Shown one piece after another: positions 1 to 12,959 of a stretch of 64,000 bases of DNA. The DNA is from Tupaia tana. Lineage: Eukaryota; Chordata; Mammalia; Scandentia; Tupaiidae. The stretch spans positions 32,583,807 to 32,647,806 of the forward strand of contig JAKSZU010000018.1 of the NCBI GenBank assembly GCA_026018925.1, written 5' to 3'. Positions within the stretch are counted from its first letter, which is position 1, and each line of letters begins with the position of its first letter. The notes beneath the pieces are model-generated. The model was given only the letters and a program-made list of their open reading frames with translations, was not told the origin of the DNA and searched no databases. The translations under genes and the position numbers were made by a program.

Positions 1-2069
1 GCCAAATGTAGCTTTTCTGTTACAGACACTAGACCTTAACCACCATTTTACTTGCAAAAAAAAAAAACAAAAAAACAAAAAAACATGCACTAGGAGCAAC
101 ACACCTGCGCCATGCCCTGTCCAGCCTTCCTTCACTAATCATGAGTGCAAAAGCCAAGAATCAGGATGACCAGACACTGAAAACTTGATATTCTCATTTC
201 TGAGTTTGTTAAGGTGTCTTAGCAAATTTCCTCTTTAATTTACATGATTTCATCTAGCATCATTTTCCCCCAAGGGGCTTTTAGATAGCAAGCATAAACA
301 GGAAATACGAGTCAGTTCCCTCACCTTTGCCAAAGCCAAAATGAGATCAAATAAAAAAGGTAATAAAATAAAATGAATGATGGCCATTACCTTGCCACAG
401 CTATTTCACAATAACAAGGTCTGACACGTATTAATTCTCAATGCAGTCATATACATGCCCGGACTCTGTGAAACTATACTCACTTTCCAGGACTGTGGCT
501 AAGAGGTTTCCATCCCAAAGAATCTTCAGAATTCCAGTCCGTGAACTTCAAACTATACAGTAACTATACGAATGAAATTCCACCTTCAGGGAAGGGATTC
601 AGACAGAAATCAACCAGCATGGTTCTACTTGGTTACGTTTTTAAAATAAAACAAATTTGAACACAAATCCAGGAATTTTTCACCATCAAGAGTAGGAAAA
701 CAGAACCATTTCAAAGTCAGGCACTCACTCACAAAAGATGTCCAACCCCTAAAATCATTAATTTGGGGAATGGCAAAGGGGTTTGTTTTATGTTTAAGGG
801 AGAGGTCCGTTACTGGCATAGCCTCTTGTGAGTTCAAGATATGCAATATCTAGGGTAGCAATGTCTTCAGTTAGAAAACCCAGCGTGGGTTCAACAGAGC
901 AGGGAGAGTGGTCTACACCGGGTCCTAGGACTTCTGGAATAGAGTACCTCCTATTGGAAGTGAGAGCTAAGCTGTAGACCTGTGGTACTAGGCTGATGGG
1001 TCAATGTGAGAGAGAAGGACTGTCCTCTGCTCAGATCGCTGACCACTCCAGTCCAGGAACCAATGCCTGAATTCTATGAAGAAGCCAAAAGAAAGAGTGA
1101 TTAAAATGAAAAGAGCTGTTTCATGGAGATTTCCATAAAATACTGAGAGCATTAGTCAGATCTGCTCTGTGACTGATGCACAGAGTGTGGGGTGGGGAAG
1201 GAGCTGCTATGAAGAGAGATGACAGATCTGAAGAACAGATCGCCTACATAGGCTATGGGGAAAAGGAAGGCTTCACGTGGTGCCTTCAGCAGTGACCAGC
1301 CAAATAATTGAAGTGGAAAAAGGAAAATGGTAGACTCCTGATGGTAGCCCAGAAGACTGGAGTATAATATTGGTGAGACACCTTATAGTTGCTCCCAGAT
1401 GAGTTGGAATGAGTTTAAGGAGCTGGAGGGTGCACCAAACTAGAAGAAGCAGATTTAAAGCAAGAAAAAACACTTTTCTTGCTTCTTTTTATTTATTTTT
1501 TTTTAAGAAATTTTTTTTAGTACCTGCCCTATTTGGGTAGTCAGGGAAACAGGCCTTTAGTTGCACACACACCTTCCCTCACTATAAGATCAAAGACTTG
1601 GTTGGGTTCTGTTGGGATTTGTCAATAGGGGAACCCAGAAACCAAGTCAATCAGTTTTAATGAAATACCTCCTGAGATAGGTTTTCAGATTCTTTCGCTT
1701 TGATGATGCATGAGAGTGGGCAGAACCACAGATGAGAGGATGGGAGAGTGGAAGGGGTGGGGGATAATGTGAAAGAGAACCTAGTTGCACCAAATCAGAA
1801 AGCTGGCAAAAATGCTCCAGAACCCACTTACTTCAGACCCTTACCTCTGCATTATCACACAGAGGTCTGTTTCCCTCTGATGGACCCAAATCTTGAAATA
1901 ATTGTGACACACGCTGGTTTTTCTTTCTTTGATACCTACTCCCATCCCCCATTCTCCCCAAACTCCTCTCAAAGACATTCCAAGCAGTCCAATGACCTAA
2001 ATATTAACTGGAATTTACATTTTAGTAAGAGATGCTAACTGGTATAAAATTTTTCAGAACTCAGAGGAG
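1..2069. other. Non-coding sequence, no gene recognised
   Basis: I see no gene here. Simple tracts are present: an A-rich run with interspersed C near 55-85, and a T-rich stretch near 1483-1520. Open frames are short, scattered on both strands and match no protein I recognise. No young SINE is present. Confidence 0.7.
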
Positions 2070-2077
2070 TAGAATGT

Positions 2078-2363
2078 TTGGGGTTTTTTTGTTTTTTTTG
2101 TTTGGTTTTTTTGAAGAGGTTTTTGCTATAGGGTGCGTGCGCTCGCCAGAAAGACAGAGAGAGACAGAGAGACAGACAGAAAGTGAGAATTCACCCCCCA
2201 GGGGTATGGCCACGCCGCAATCCCTTCTCCTCCATTCTCTCGGGATCTTGGGCACGCATGCACACGTGCCCGGCGTGAGTTTAAGCCACTGGGTCCGGGA
2301 CTCGAGCCGCGGTCGACTACGTGGGAGTCCAGCGACATAGCCATTACTCTAACTGCTGGTCCC
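2078..2363 (-). mobile_element. SINE-A, full length, reverse orientation
   Basis: Read on the minus strand, the head ends at 2363 (CAGCAGTTAGAG...), the box-B region is near 2300-2320, and the CCCC/GGGG block and CT tract follow, ending in the CTATAGCAAAAACCTCTTC signature and a poly-A tail. An 8 bp target-site duplication, TAGAATGT, flanks it at 2070-2077 and 2364-2371. CpG-rich stretches survive, which suggests recent insertion. Confidence 0.92.
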
Positions 2364-2398
2364 TAGAATGTCTGTTTTAACGCCAGGGAGCATGTGCC

Positions 2399-2399
2399 T

Positions 2400-2452
<53 letters not shown>

Positions 2453-2625
2453 CACACGAGAGAAAGAGAGCACAACTCCCAGAGGGGCCTGATCACTCTG
2501 CAATCCCCCTTCCTCCTTCCCACTAGGATCCTGGGCTCAGGCATGCACACATGCCAGTGTGTTTCTTAAGTTGCCAGGGCTGGAATTCAAACCATGGTTG
2601 ACTAGGTGGGATTTGGCTCCCTCCA
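2399..2625 (-). mobile_element. Old SINE-A-like copy with (GA)n expansion
   Basis: The middle and head of a diverged SINE are recognisable (ACTCCCAGAGGGGCC, CTGCAATCCC, CACTAGGATCCTGGG, GGAATTCAAACCATGG). The CT/GA tract has expanded into a microsatellite at about 2402-2470. The head end is degraded and no target duplication is evident. Confidence 0.75.
2402..2470. repeat. (GA)n microsatellite
   Basis: This is nearly pure GA dinucleotide, interrupted by AAAG and GCACAC units. It most likely grew from the GA/CT tract of the SINE that contains it. Confidence 0.9.
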
Positions 2626-2839
2626 CACAGTGTATGGGGCTAGACCTCAAAGGAATAAATTTTTCATGTCCAAAACTCCATACAAGTTGCAGAGAGAACA
2701 AAGTGAGATAATGGATACAAAAACTTTATGGCACATCTAATATAAGACCACAAGAATCAATAGTGGGCACTCAGTTTCCAGGTCCTTCTGCCCTAAGAAT
2801 TAGGACATGAGCTCCAAACTTTGGTTCTAGGTGTTGGTT

Positions 2840-2965
2840 GGCTGTATTTTAGCATCAGATAGATCCGAAACCAGTCAGGCTGTTATTAGCCAGGTAGCTT
2901 TGAACCTGTTTCCTAACTGTAAAATGGGGATAATGAACCTCTGAAAGTTGTTGGGAGGTATGGGC
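2840..2965 (+). repeat. MIR-like ancient SINE fragment
   Basis: The sequence resembles a degraded MIR, including TTTCCTAACTGTAAAATGGG, the typical 'cctcatctgtaaaatggg' portion of the family. No poly-A tail or target duplication survives, as expected for a pre-eutherian element. Confidence 0.65.
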
Positions 2966-3062
2966 ACCCCGTCTGTGGGAACTCTCTATGACTTTATTCT
3001 CATTATTAACGTTGTTCTCCTTTTCATCACTCCTACACCCACCAGTCCTACTTTCTAATTCA

Positions 3063-3311
3063 AATTAATTTTATTATTATTTTTTGTTTGTTTTTTTGCC
3101 ATCGTGTAAGAGACTGAGAGGGAAAGTGAGAAATAACCCCCCAGGGAGATGGCCACACAGCAATCCCCTCTTCTCCATGCTCCTATTGGGATTTTGGGCA
3201 TACATACACATGGAACTGGCTTGGTTTTCATGCCACTGGGTCCAGGACTTGAATGACAGTCAGCCATGTGAGAGTCCAAAGCCTTAATCACTATGCCACC
3301 TGCTGGCTCCT
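3063..3311 (-). mobile_element. SINE-A, diverged
   Basis: The minus-strand copy ends at CTGCTGGCTC. It retains the CAATCCCCTCTTCTCCATGC middle and CCCCCCAGGGAGATGG block, but the CpG sites are largely lost. The terminal CCTATAG region is reduced. The head resembles SINE-C, so the copy may belong to an intermediate subfamily. Confidence 0.85.
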
Positions 3312-3384
3312 CAAATTACTTTTTAACAGAGTAGAGGAAATGAAATCTCTCCAGTAGAACCAGTCCCTTAGTGATTCAGAGTAT

Positions 3385-3962
3385 GTATTTATCAGGATTC
3401 TATTGGTTATAAGTGACAGCAACCCAAGTCAAACTGGCTTATGTGAAATTGAAATTTATCATAAACTCATATAACTGAATATTTTAGAGTAATATAGCTT
3501 TCTGGCTAGGACCAGGGACTCTCAAGATACTGCTGAGAATTAGCTCCTTTGTCTCTCAAAATATTAACTCTGTTTTCCTCCACATTGACTTCATTGTCAG
3601 GCAGGGTCTTTCTACAGAGCAGTTCTCCTGGAAGCTCTTTAAACTTGTAATCTCTACATTAAAAGAGGGCACCTTTTTCCACAATATGTATATTGGGTCA
3701 TCGGAAAATTCATGACATATTTTTCTATGCAAAAATGCATCATGACTTTTCCGACAACCCACTAGAAATCCTGGAACCTGGCTGATGGGATGCTGTAAGT
3801 GGCCAGGCCTGCATCATGTGTCCACTCTTGGAGACGAACAGACTAAATGGCAGCGGGTGGGGGTGGAGGACGAGAGGAGGGGCCATTCTTCCCAGGGAAA
3901 CCAGAATTCTATCCACAGAAGGAGGGAAAAGCTAATGAGGCATAAACAACAGAAGCCAATAT
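3385..3962. repeat. Old interspersed repeat (class unassigned), split by a MITE
   Basis: The pattern (GTGACAGCAACCCAAGTCAAACTGGCTTA..., then CCTCCACATTGACTTCATTG..., then GGCATAAACAACAGAAGCC) resembles a eutherian interspersed repeat that I remember but cannot name with confidence. The mariner-like palindrome at 3693-3762 interrupts it, so it predates that element. Confidence 0.45.
3693..3762. mobile_element. Mariner-like MITE, copy 1
   Basis: This is a 70 bp imperfect palindrome beginning TTGGGTCATC and ending GACAACCCAC. Its near-symmetrical centre contains TTTTTCTATGCAAAAATG. TA dinucleotides lie immediately outside both ends (3691-3692 and 3763-3764), as expected for Tc1/mariner insertion. 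It is far too short to encode a transposase. Confidence 0.85.
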
Positions 3963-4078
3963 AGTCAAACTCTTTAAAAGAAGGAAAATAAAGACATGAA
4001 AGAAGTCTCAGATTTCCAGGCAGAGGAATATGCCCCTATCTCTCTGGAACTAGTCATGAGATAGAAATAGAAGGAACC

Positions 4079-4335
4079 AGGACTGACCTTGCGGCCTATT
4101 GCTTAAGGGAGCCGAATCCCACATGGCCAACAACGTGGTTTTAATTCCAGCCCTGGTGGCTTGAAAAACATGGTGGGTACATGTGGATGCATGCCTCAAA
4201 TCTCAGCAAAATGGAGAAATGAAGGGGATGGGAATGTGACATGACCACACCCCATTGGAAAGTGCTTTTTCCCTCTCCCTCTGTCTCTCTGTGAGCTAGA
4301 GGTACACACCCTGTAACTAAATAAATAAATAAACA
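4079..4335 (+). mobile_element. Old SINE-A-type copy
   Basis: The plus-strand copy is diverged. Its tRNA-like head carries TTGCTTAAGGGAGCC and CCCACATGGCC, and box B has decayed to GGTTTTAATTCCAGCC. The CATGACCACACCCCATTGG block and CT tract are followed by a tail of AAAT and AAAC units. CpG depletion indicates an early subfamily. Confidence 0.75.
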
Positions 4336-4539
4336 AACAAACAAGAGATAGATAGAAGGAACAGAATCAAAGTCCTAAAAGAGTTTAATTTCCACCGATA
4401 AGAACAATTATTTCTTCCAAGAAAGCTAAGACCTCAATCTAAGACTTCTAGAAGGGAGAAATGTATGATCAAACCATACCAAAATAACGTAAGAAGAAAA
4501 CAGGTACTGGAAGGATTCCAAAACATCAAGGTCAAGCTA

Positions 4540-4775
4540 TAAACTTTCTTCCTTTCTTTCTCTGCCTCTCTCTTCCTTCCTTCCTTTTTTCTTTTCTGTC
4601 CTTTCTAGATTCTTTCTTCCACGAGACAGACAGACAGACACCTCTGACAGGGCCTCACCATGCTGTGATCCTCCCCAGCATCCCAGCCAACCAGGATCAC
4701 AGGTACATGTGTGTTTAGATCAACCCGGGATCCTAATCTGGGCCTCCCATGTGGCTCCAGATGCCTTTGAGACCT
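4540..4775 (-). mobile_element. SINE-B-like copy, diverged
   Basis: A CT-rich tract at 4550-4620 is followed by a GACAGACAGACAGACA run, then CAGGGCCTCACCATG and GGTACATGTGTGTTTAGATC. The order matches an inverted SINE-B/SINE-A head and middle, but divergence is high and the ends are uncertain. Confidence 0.55.
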
Positions 4776-4785
4776 AAAACTATAT

Positions 4786-4857
4786 ATGGGTCATTAGAAA
4801 AGTCATGAAAAGTACTTTTCTATGCGAAAATGTGTCATGACTTTTCCAACAACCCAC
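4786..4857. mobile_element. Mariner-like MITE, copy 2
   Basis: This palindrome has ATGGGTCATTAG at one end and CCAACAACCCAC at the other, with GAAAAGTCATGA opposed to TCATGACTTTTC inside. TA follows directly at 4858-4859. One T of the terminal TTGGG appears changed or lost on the left. Confidence 0.85.
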
Positions 4858-7161
4858 TACTTATTGGCTCCAAACGATGCAAAGAAAACCACAAAGTTGA
4901 AATTAATAGGTGCTTAATTCACTGTCTAAATGTCTTCAAAACTTAATATTCTATCTATTTCTATTTCATTACTGGCTAAATTTAAGATTCATAAAAATCC
5001 CATTATATTGGAAAACAATTTGAAAGGTAGCTATTGCTCACGTTGTAAGAATTCCTAAGTTGGCACAACACTTGCCGAGAAATCTCAGCTATCACAAGTG
5101 AAACGAGATACTCAAAGCCAAATCACATTAAAGGCAAAATGATGTTTAACACTCTCTTCAGTGATCATCGTGCAAGTGAGAGGTGAGAAGTATGTGCATT
5201 GTCAGATATATGAAGATGGGATGTGGGGTGGGGTCTGTGACATAAAGGATGCCTTGGGTCTCTAAGCAGCCTGCACCGGGACTCCATGAAGCCAGGGAGC
5301 TCCGTTCTGCACCATCCCCCAGCTCCAGCTCCTAGCCCCTCCCTGACTGAACCTCTATCATAGCAACAGCCCCAGGGCCAGACCCCTAATTGCCAGCTTC
5401 TTCTAAGTGCCAGGGAAAAAAAAGCCCTCTCCAGTCCTCCAACCCCTCCCCAACACAAGCCCAGGGGGTCAGGCAGGTTCAAAAGGTGAAATAAATGAAT
5501 CTTTACACATTATAAGGACCCAAGCAACATTCTCTGTGGCATTAGTCCCTGAAACGGCAGCAAGTAAAAGCAGGTGTGCCGGGCGCCCTGTCAGCTAACG
5601 ACACTGATAAGCCTGCCATGCCCGGTTCTGCTTCATTTCAAACAGACTGCTGGAAAAAAAAGGAGGGGAAAGCCAAAGCAGAAATAATTGCAGGAGCTTC
5701 CAGTGAGCTGAGAGAGCCTGCAGGCAGAGATCAACGCGCCTGATTTCATCCTCTTCCTTTTATTTCTATAACCTTAAACGTTCTGCTATTATAAAAGTCA
5801 TCATGTCAGCTTTCTCCCCAGCCTCTCCAGCTGCCCATTTTCAAATTGTATCAATTGGTAAGGCTTTGGGGCTGAAGGATTTTCATCTTGATTTATGGTT
5901 TCTGTGCTTTAAAGATGAAGCAAACTCCACTGACCTGATTCAAGCATGGAGGCATGCTGTCCTGGGCATGTGTTTATAATCAGATCTTCCCCAAACTGCC
6001 TAGAAACTAGGGGAGGCTCAGTGTGTGTCTCTTCTTTTCTTTTTTCTTCTTGTTCTTCTTCTTCTTTTTAAAATAATACCTATTAAAGCAAATTGCAAGT
6101 GAATAGTATTTGTCATGAATCTCTGGCTAGAGTGGGTGAAAGGAAGTCTTTGATTCTTAGGAGTCACTTGGGATCGGGGCAGCAGGTTTTAAGTTCTTGA
6201 GGATATTGATGACTGTCGGCTTCAAAACGGGGGAACTAAGAAATCCGAGGTACACAGGCAGAGCAGAGACCTCACATGGGGCCCTTCTAAACCACCACCT
6301 TCTAAGGCAAGAATGGAATGGGCTGAGAAACAAGGACAGTGCTGGCCTTTTTAACTGAAAGACTGCATAAATGGTTAAAAAAAGAAAAGGCATATAAAAA
6401 AACACAACTGCCGATTTCAGTAAGCTCACAGGTTTGTAGGGAGAGTTCACAAGCTGCTTTCTGAGGATGTGTGGTGAGTGTTCCAGAGAGTAAGTCATTA
6501 AAGTGTTCAGGCATATGATGGGCTGGCTGTAGAACAAACACGAACTTCCACGTTAACCATCAGGAACTCTGCAACACGTGACCCCCCCCGACTTAGTTAG
6601 GCAAAACGATGTGCCCCCATTCTACCATGGCCCACCATACCAGTTGGACTAAGCAGGGAACCAGGGAGTGGAAAAGAGCTTAAACCAGACACAGAGAAAG
6701 AGATTGGGCTCCCCCGGCTCTCTTTGGAGAGGGAGAGAATCTGGAGCCGTGAGTGAGCTGCAGGCATGCTGTAGAGACATACGAAGACCACACTTTGTGC
6801 GAACTGTGGGTCAGAGATAGGGGCCGATGGCCTGGAACAGCCAAAGGCACACAGAATTAATCAGATACCTGCACCATGAATTTCTCAACGGGACACTCGG
6901 GGTGGAGGTGGCAAAGACATATGAGGCCTCATCTATGAATTTCCCCAGAAACGATGACGGAGGTTCCCAATTGTCTCTTTCCTAATTCTTTCCAATTAAT
7001 CTAAGCATGCAGATCACAGGCTATTGAGTTACAGCATCGCTTTCCAGGGCCTTGAAAAAAATCACACTTTGCTGAGACTTAAGCTTCTTTCAAACACTGC
7101 TAACAAGAGAGGTGGCTCTCCCCAGCACAGGGAAAGCCTGGTTAGAAATAAACCTCTGCAT

Positions 7162-7200
7162 TAGAGAGAGAGAGAGAAGAAGAAAAAGAAAGAAAAAGGA
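7162..7200. repeat. Purine-rich (GA/GAAA) simple tract
   Basis: The run GAGAGAGAGAGAAGAAGAAA continues as AAGAAAGAAAAAGG. It is simple sequence without SINE flanks. Confidence 0.8.
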
Positions 7201-10200
7201 AATGCTAATTGTGCCAGGGACGCTGACAGATTTGACAGAACGTGTCTTCATTGAGAAATTGCCATCTGAAGTTCCCCCTTGTTCCTTCAGGAACAGGAGG
7301 AGAGAGGCGTGAGGGAGCCTGACAGGAAGTGAGGATTCGAGACTTCAAATACAAACATTATGAAAAACAAGCAACATCTGCAAACAGTAAGTACTTATTT
7401 ATATTTTATGGAGTGTGTGCTTGGGATTCTGACAGGTTTTTAAACAGAGACCAGATTAGGCCCATTCAAAGGCGAGAATGTCCCTTTTAAAAATGCATTA
7501 CCCCGCTGCTCCTGCAGGTCGGGCCAGCACCGCCGGCCTCAGGTGAGCCCTGACCCCTGCCGACCTGGTCTAACAAAACACACATGCAGCTTTGCAATGG
7601 GACCGTTTACTGCTACTCTCCCAAGGTCAGCGGCAGGCGGGCGCTGGAGGGTTAGTATGCAGCAAGCTTTTCCCTCAGCTGACAGAGCCGCTTTGAACTT
7701 TTCCCTTCTGAACAAATAGGAAGGGAAACTGCAAGGAAACAAGTGCTGGGAATCATAGAAAAGAACGCAGAGCAAATAAATAAATAAGCCACAAATAAAT
7801 AAATAAGTGGCCAACCTTCTCCCTGGCAAATAAAAGGCACCCCCTCCTAGGTTCCCAGGATTTCTATGCATTTGATGCATATGAGAAACTTTAAAATAAA
7901 AACAATAGAATAAACCTGCTACCTTTTTTTTTATTCCTCCCTCCGAAGGATGAACCCTTTATTTTTGACAACAAATAAGAGGCAGTTGGCAGGTACGGTG
8001 TGCTATGCACCATGAAATATTTAGTAAGGCAATAACGACTCCCCGGACAGCTTAAGAAAACCACGATTATATTCAGAGAGAAAGCCGTGAGCAAACAGAG
8101 GGGGGAAAATACAAAGAAAGATAAAGGAAGGCCTTTCATCAGGACTTCCTGTCCAATAATGCAGCCAGGCTTGATCCATATGTTTTGAGAAAAATCAAAG
8201 TGTCACAACTATCCAAAATGTCAATAGCTCCGGTAAGGAATATTGTCTAACATTTTCTATTACACCGTTCAAGAATTTGCCTCCCAGCGCAATTTGGAAG
8301 AAAAAACTCTTTCATTTCGAAAACACTCAAAGAAAAGAAAGGAGTTGGGGGTGGGGGGGGAGCAGAACAAGGCACATTTCAGTGCAACGTGTAATACAAT
8401 AATGCTCTGGGCTCCCAAACCGTCCTGAAAGTCGATCCTCTGATGAAAGTGAGTTCTCCTGCACACCTCTCCTAGGTTCTGTCCTTTCTTTACAGACACT
8501 CTCGCTAAGCCACTTCTGGGCAGTTGCATGAAACTGAGCAATCTCCGTGCCGTGGGAAACCAGAGAAGCCTAACTTTCAGCAGCCTTAATATTTGGATAA
8601 TCCTGCATAATGATTTCAGGGTTGAGTCACTGAAAACTCCTCTGTAGACTAGGGGTCTGGACTGCTGGGTGACCTACTTTGGGAAGAAAACAAACAAGGG
8701 GGAGAGGAACAACAACAACAAAAAAGGCCCTCATATGTAAACAAACAATTTATTGCTGCCTTAGCAAAAATGTAAACAAAACCCACGCACCTTGCCCTGG
8801 GGACGGCCTGGCAATATCTAGTTTGACAGAACTTGCTGCATGGCGTCTCCTTCTCTTGCCTCCTCGACATCCTGGAAATTCTAGAGGGAAAAATCACACA
8901 CGAGTTGCTGCTGTCTGTGCCTTATGGAATCTTAAATAGAATGAAACAGGCCCCCGACAATCAATATTACTGACAAATTAATCTCGGCAAATAAACTGTG
9001 GTTTGCTTCGAGGCTGTCCCGGTCCCCAGAATAATTGTTTAAATGAAGCTGAGTTTCCCTTTGTCAGTTTGCTGGTATTTTTCTTGGTCACCTACCTGTG
9101 GGTGGCACCCAGATTGCCTAAAGGCATTCAGTTTCATGAAATAAAATCATAGAGCCATCCTGACCTTGCTCCATGAATTCCCTTCCTGCTAGGGCTTTGT
9201 CCCTGTTTCAGAACATACACTCTTGCCAAATACTGAGAAGATGCCCTTAACCTCTCTGGAGTGAGAAAGAAGGCAAAAGGGGAAAGAACAGTGATTGTTT
9301 ATATTTCTCCCCAAATTCTGGTTTATCAAAAATAGTTCAAAAGCTCCGGGTGGGCAAGACATTCAATGTCAAGGTTTCTAGTTTTTTGTTTTTGTTTTTT
9401 TTTTCCTTAAGAAATAAGAAAGGCATACAAGACCTGCCATGATTTCTCCACGATTCCTAAATTGGTGTGGGAGGGCTTAGAGAGGGAGCCTCATAACCAG
9501 AGTTGACATTTACTCAGTCTGCACCAATACTAACGATGGGGCTGCTTTGTACCAGGTGGGAAATTAGCCTTTTCCTGCAATGCTGCTGCTGCCCCTTGCT
9601 CTCGCCCTTGCCCAGAACTTCCTCCCTCTCCCTTAATTCTACCACTAAACAGGTAACATCTGAAGAAGCAAAGGGCCCTCAGAGACACCACCCCCCCTGC
9701 TGTGCACCCAAGTGCTGATGGGTGGGGGCCTGTTGCCCACCACTATTAAATATTTGGACAGCACCCTGGTTCACATCCACGTCCACAGTGATGCCCCAGC
9801 CCGAGGTCAACCCGCCTGTCCTTGGTTGAGTTCTCATGCTGTGCCCCTCTGTCTGAGTTTGCCCCTCCTTGGGACTGGTATCCCAACTGGTATCCAGTTC
9901 CTGAGGATCACAGCAAACAGGCGAGACTCTTTCCCAAGTCACGAACAGTAAACAGCAGCAGAAATCAACAGTCACAAGGGTATAATTGTCATTAGTATGT
10001 AAATTTTAAAAGCTCAGTCAAAAATATCAATACCTCCCACTTAATTTATTACTATATAAAGATGGATGGTTGTGAAGCATAACATTGATTTTCAGAGCCC
10101 TTAAAAAAATGGTGAGAAAGAAAATAGTCAAAGACAACTTAGCACAAAACGCTGGATCTCAAAATTAATCATTGAGCTTTTTAAAAACAGACACATACAC

Positions 10201-11438
10201 ACACGCACATATGCTTACGAAAACACTGTACCAACAGCCTGTGTGGTTCAATCTTACTTGATTGCCTTTTCTGAAAATGAAGAAACGGAATAGGCCATTT
10301 ATGTAAAGAGCCCTCTTGGAATGGATTAGATGTAAAGATGGGTTAGCATTTTTACTGTATCGACAGCAAACCATTAGGCAGTCACACTCCAGCCCAGCCA
10401 GTGAGAGGAAATCGAAGAGTTCCCCCGCAAGGCTGGGCAGGACAACCTATCCGCTCCTCGGCCAACTCGGCTGTCACTGATCTTCCATGCCCAGGCCCCT
10501 CTCCCTGCTGGGTATAACCATGCTGGCATCCTCCTATTTTCTAAAATGTTAGCAGGAATCGTCTTGGCTATTAAGCAAATAAGTACATTTACCATCCAGT
10601 TTAAGACTGCTCTGGAGGGCCTGTGACCTGGGAACTGCATTTGTGTCTGAAATGGTGTTGAGATTGGAGTATGATTGTCCCCCGTACCATTAAACAGTGG
10701 GTCACGTCCCTGCGTTTGACTGTTTTGAGATGTTTGCATTTATACAGAGGAAGAAGAGGGTTGGAGAAAGAAAAAACAAGTTGCAAGGGAGCAAAAAGGA
10801 AGAGAACAAAGATCTAGAAACACATTCATTTTGGAAGACTTGTCATCACGTCATTGGTTCAATTTTGTCAAGCATTTTGGCACTGCATCTTTTGAGCTGT
10901 CTCCTGATTAAAGCGGATGAACCCATTCTTGCAGCCTAGGTTGGGGCTCCATCTCTACAATACCTGGAGAGCTGAGATGGCCAAAACAATAGGCATGTCC
11001 CCGTTTTACAATAAGAAAACAAGGACAGTATTTTCCTCCTATTTCCAGAATTCTGAGGCTGTACCTCCCACCCTCCTCAACAAATCCTAGAAACTATGGA
11101 TGATTGTCCTGGTTTTATTACAGCATCTAGGGAAACTTATCTTATATAGAAATGTTCCACCAAGGGTCACAGTATGAGCCAACAGCAGCACTTCGCATTC
11201 ATCAGGCTTTTTAAAGAAGCATATTTGTCAAGAGAACTCCAGTCTTCAGTAGATTGCTCATAGAGTCCTTACGATCAGAGTGATCATTCCCGTGTATCAG
11301 AATGCTTGGACAGGATAAAGAAGAGCATAGTTCCCCTCCTCCCTTTGTTTATAAAGTGAACCTGCAGTTCAAAATAAACATCAAGTTACTAGAGGTCTTC
11401 CCGCTATAATCGGATTAAATTCATTATCTTTCATTTCA

Positions 11439-11467
11439 AAAAAAAAAAAAAAAAAAACACACACACA
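11439..11467. repeat. Poly-A run followed by short (CA)n
   Basis: About 19 consecutive A are followed by five CA units and GGG. No retroposon body is recognisable upstream, so I treat it as simple sequence. Confidence 0.8.
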
Positions 11468-12830
11468 GGGAAAAAATGTGTAGGCTAATTGCTTATGGAA
11501 ATTCAAGTGCCGCCAATTGGTATAAATTTACTCCTTGCAAGAAGAAGACACACAGTCGTGTCATTATCACAGAATTTTACAACAATATGTAATTATAGAG
11601 AGAAGCAGGTGTAATTAGCAAGTCTTTCCACAAAGCAGGTAGCATTCTTGGTTAAATATTTACAGCTGCACCAACAGCCGGTCCTAATGAGAGTTTTCTC
11701 AGCCACATGTTCCAGAGCATCCGACAAATATTATGAAAAGGGGTCGTTACCAGCCGGGCAAGCACTGCTTTGCCTTGCTGCTGGTGAGGAATGCGTCTGC
11801 GTAGTTGCAAGTCGGGAATCCGGGCTGAAGCAGCACTGCGGCTTCAATGGTGATGAAAACAAGTAACTAAGATCTCCTTTTCCCCTGGTTGTGGCAGCGA
11901 GAAGCAATTAAAGCTGCATATTTAGAGATGACATCAGGCAGGAGTCCTGCACACACAGAAAAATTCATCGTGTTTTTTCCCCTTTCTTTCTTTGCTCGTT
12001 CTCTCTCCTGTCCAAAGGAAACCCACGGCAAACTGCAAGGATACCGAAAGCTACGGGCTGGCAAGAGAACTCCGAACCACCCAGCAAGGGTCAGCTCGAC
12101 TTGCAGCTGTTGCACAAAATAAAATCAACGCAGCCCACCTTGCGCAAACACCCTCCGTAGCTCTTTTATTTTCAAATGATATGAACTTCGATCCAACCTG
12201 AACAAAATTTAATATTTTCTTCCAAATTTTTTCTTTTTTTTTTTCAAATCCATTCTGGGTCTCGAGAGGAGGGAGTGAGTCTGCAAGCCGTAATTTGACA
12301 TCTGAATTATTCTGAGGCTAATACGGAAAGCTATTCAGAAGCTTATTTGGAGACGTGTCAATCAAGATATCACTTGCGAGAGGGGAAGAGACGGAAGACG
12401 GACTCGGGCTTAGGAGTGCAGATAGCTTTCAGGGAACCGCAAAATAAAAGGCAGGCAGGCTCTGATGAATATGTTACGTCTTCATTCTCAATGATGACAT
12501 TTTTTTTTTCTTCTTCAGAGAGTACAGACCCTTACGAGCGCAGCGTCCTAGGGATGTGCCTTTATTTTTCACACCTGTAAAAACATTTTAACGTTTATTA
12601 AAAATGATAACCATAAACCACAAACATGGTGTCGAAACTTGCCTCTGTTAATTTCAACACACTGATTAAGATTTTAAGCAACGCTTCTAAATTAGACTGT
12701 CAGGCAACCATCCTCATGCAGGCTGGAGGTTCTGATCTCCGGCAGGCTTGTTTGAGCAAGCCACCTTTCCGGGTTGATTGTGAGCTGGGCCAGCCACGTT
12801 AAATGTTCTTTCATTCATTTTCAACGAGAT

Positions 12831-12843
12831 GGGGGGGGGGGGG
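12831..12843. repeat. Poly-G run
   Basis: Thirteen or so consecutive G residues follow AGAT. Such runs are rare in AT-rich mammalian DNA, and the exact length may be uncertain because homopolymers sequence poorly. Confidence 0.8.
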
Positions 12844-12936
12844 TTTCAATTAGCCTCGATTGTCCACGAGATGTGGCCCAAAATAAAACACTGAGCTCTG
12901 ATTGCTTCCCCCTGAGGTATTTCCCAGCTGACAAGT

Positions 12937-12959
12937 AACAATGTTAATTACCCATTGTT
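12937..12959. promoter_or_regulatory. Candidate composite SOX/homeodomain site
   Basis: AACAATG (12937-12943) and CATTGTT (12953-12959) form an inverted pair of SOX-type motifs flanking TTAATTA (12944-12950), a homeodomain-type core. The arrangement lies inside the SINE-free island. Binding is an inference from motif shape only. Confidence 0.3.

Noticed and set aside
2402..2470. GA-rich tract as a CRISPR or satellite array
   Set aside because: It is a plain dinucleotide microsatellite within a SINE, with no spacer structure.
6157..6541. 126- and 79-codon overlapping frames on the minus strand
   Set aside because: No recognisable domain, the frames overlap each other, and the region shows no codon pattern or splice context that I can support.
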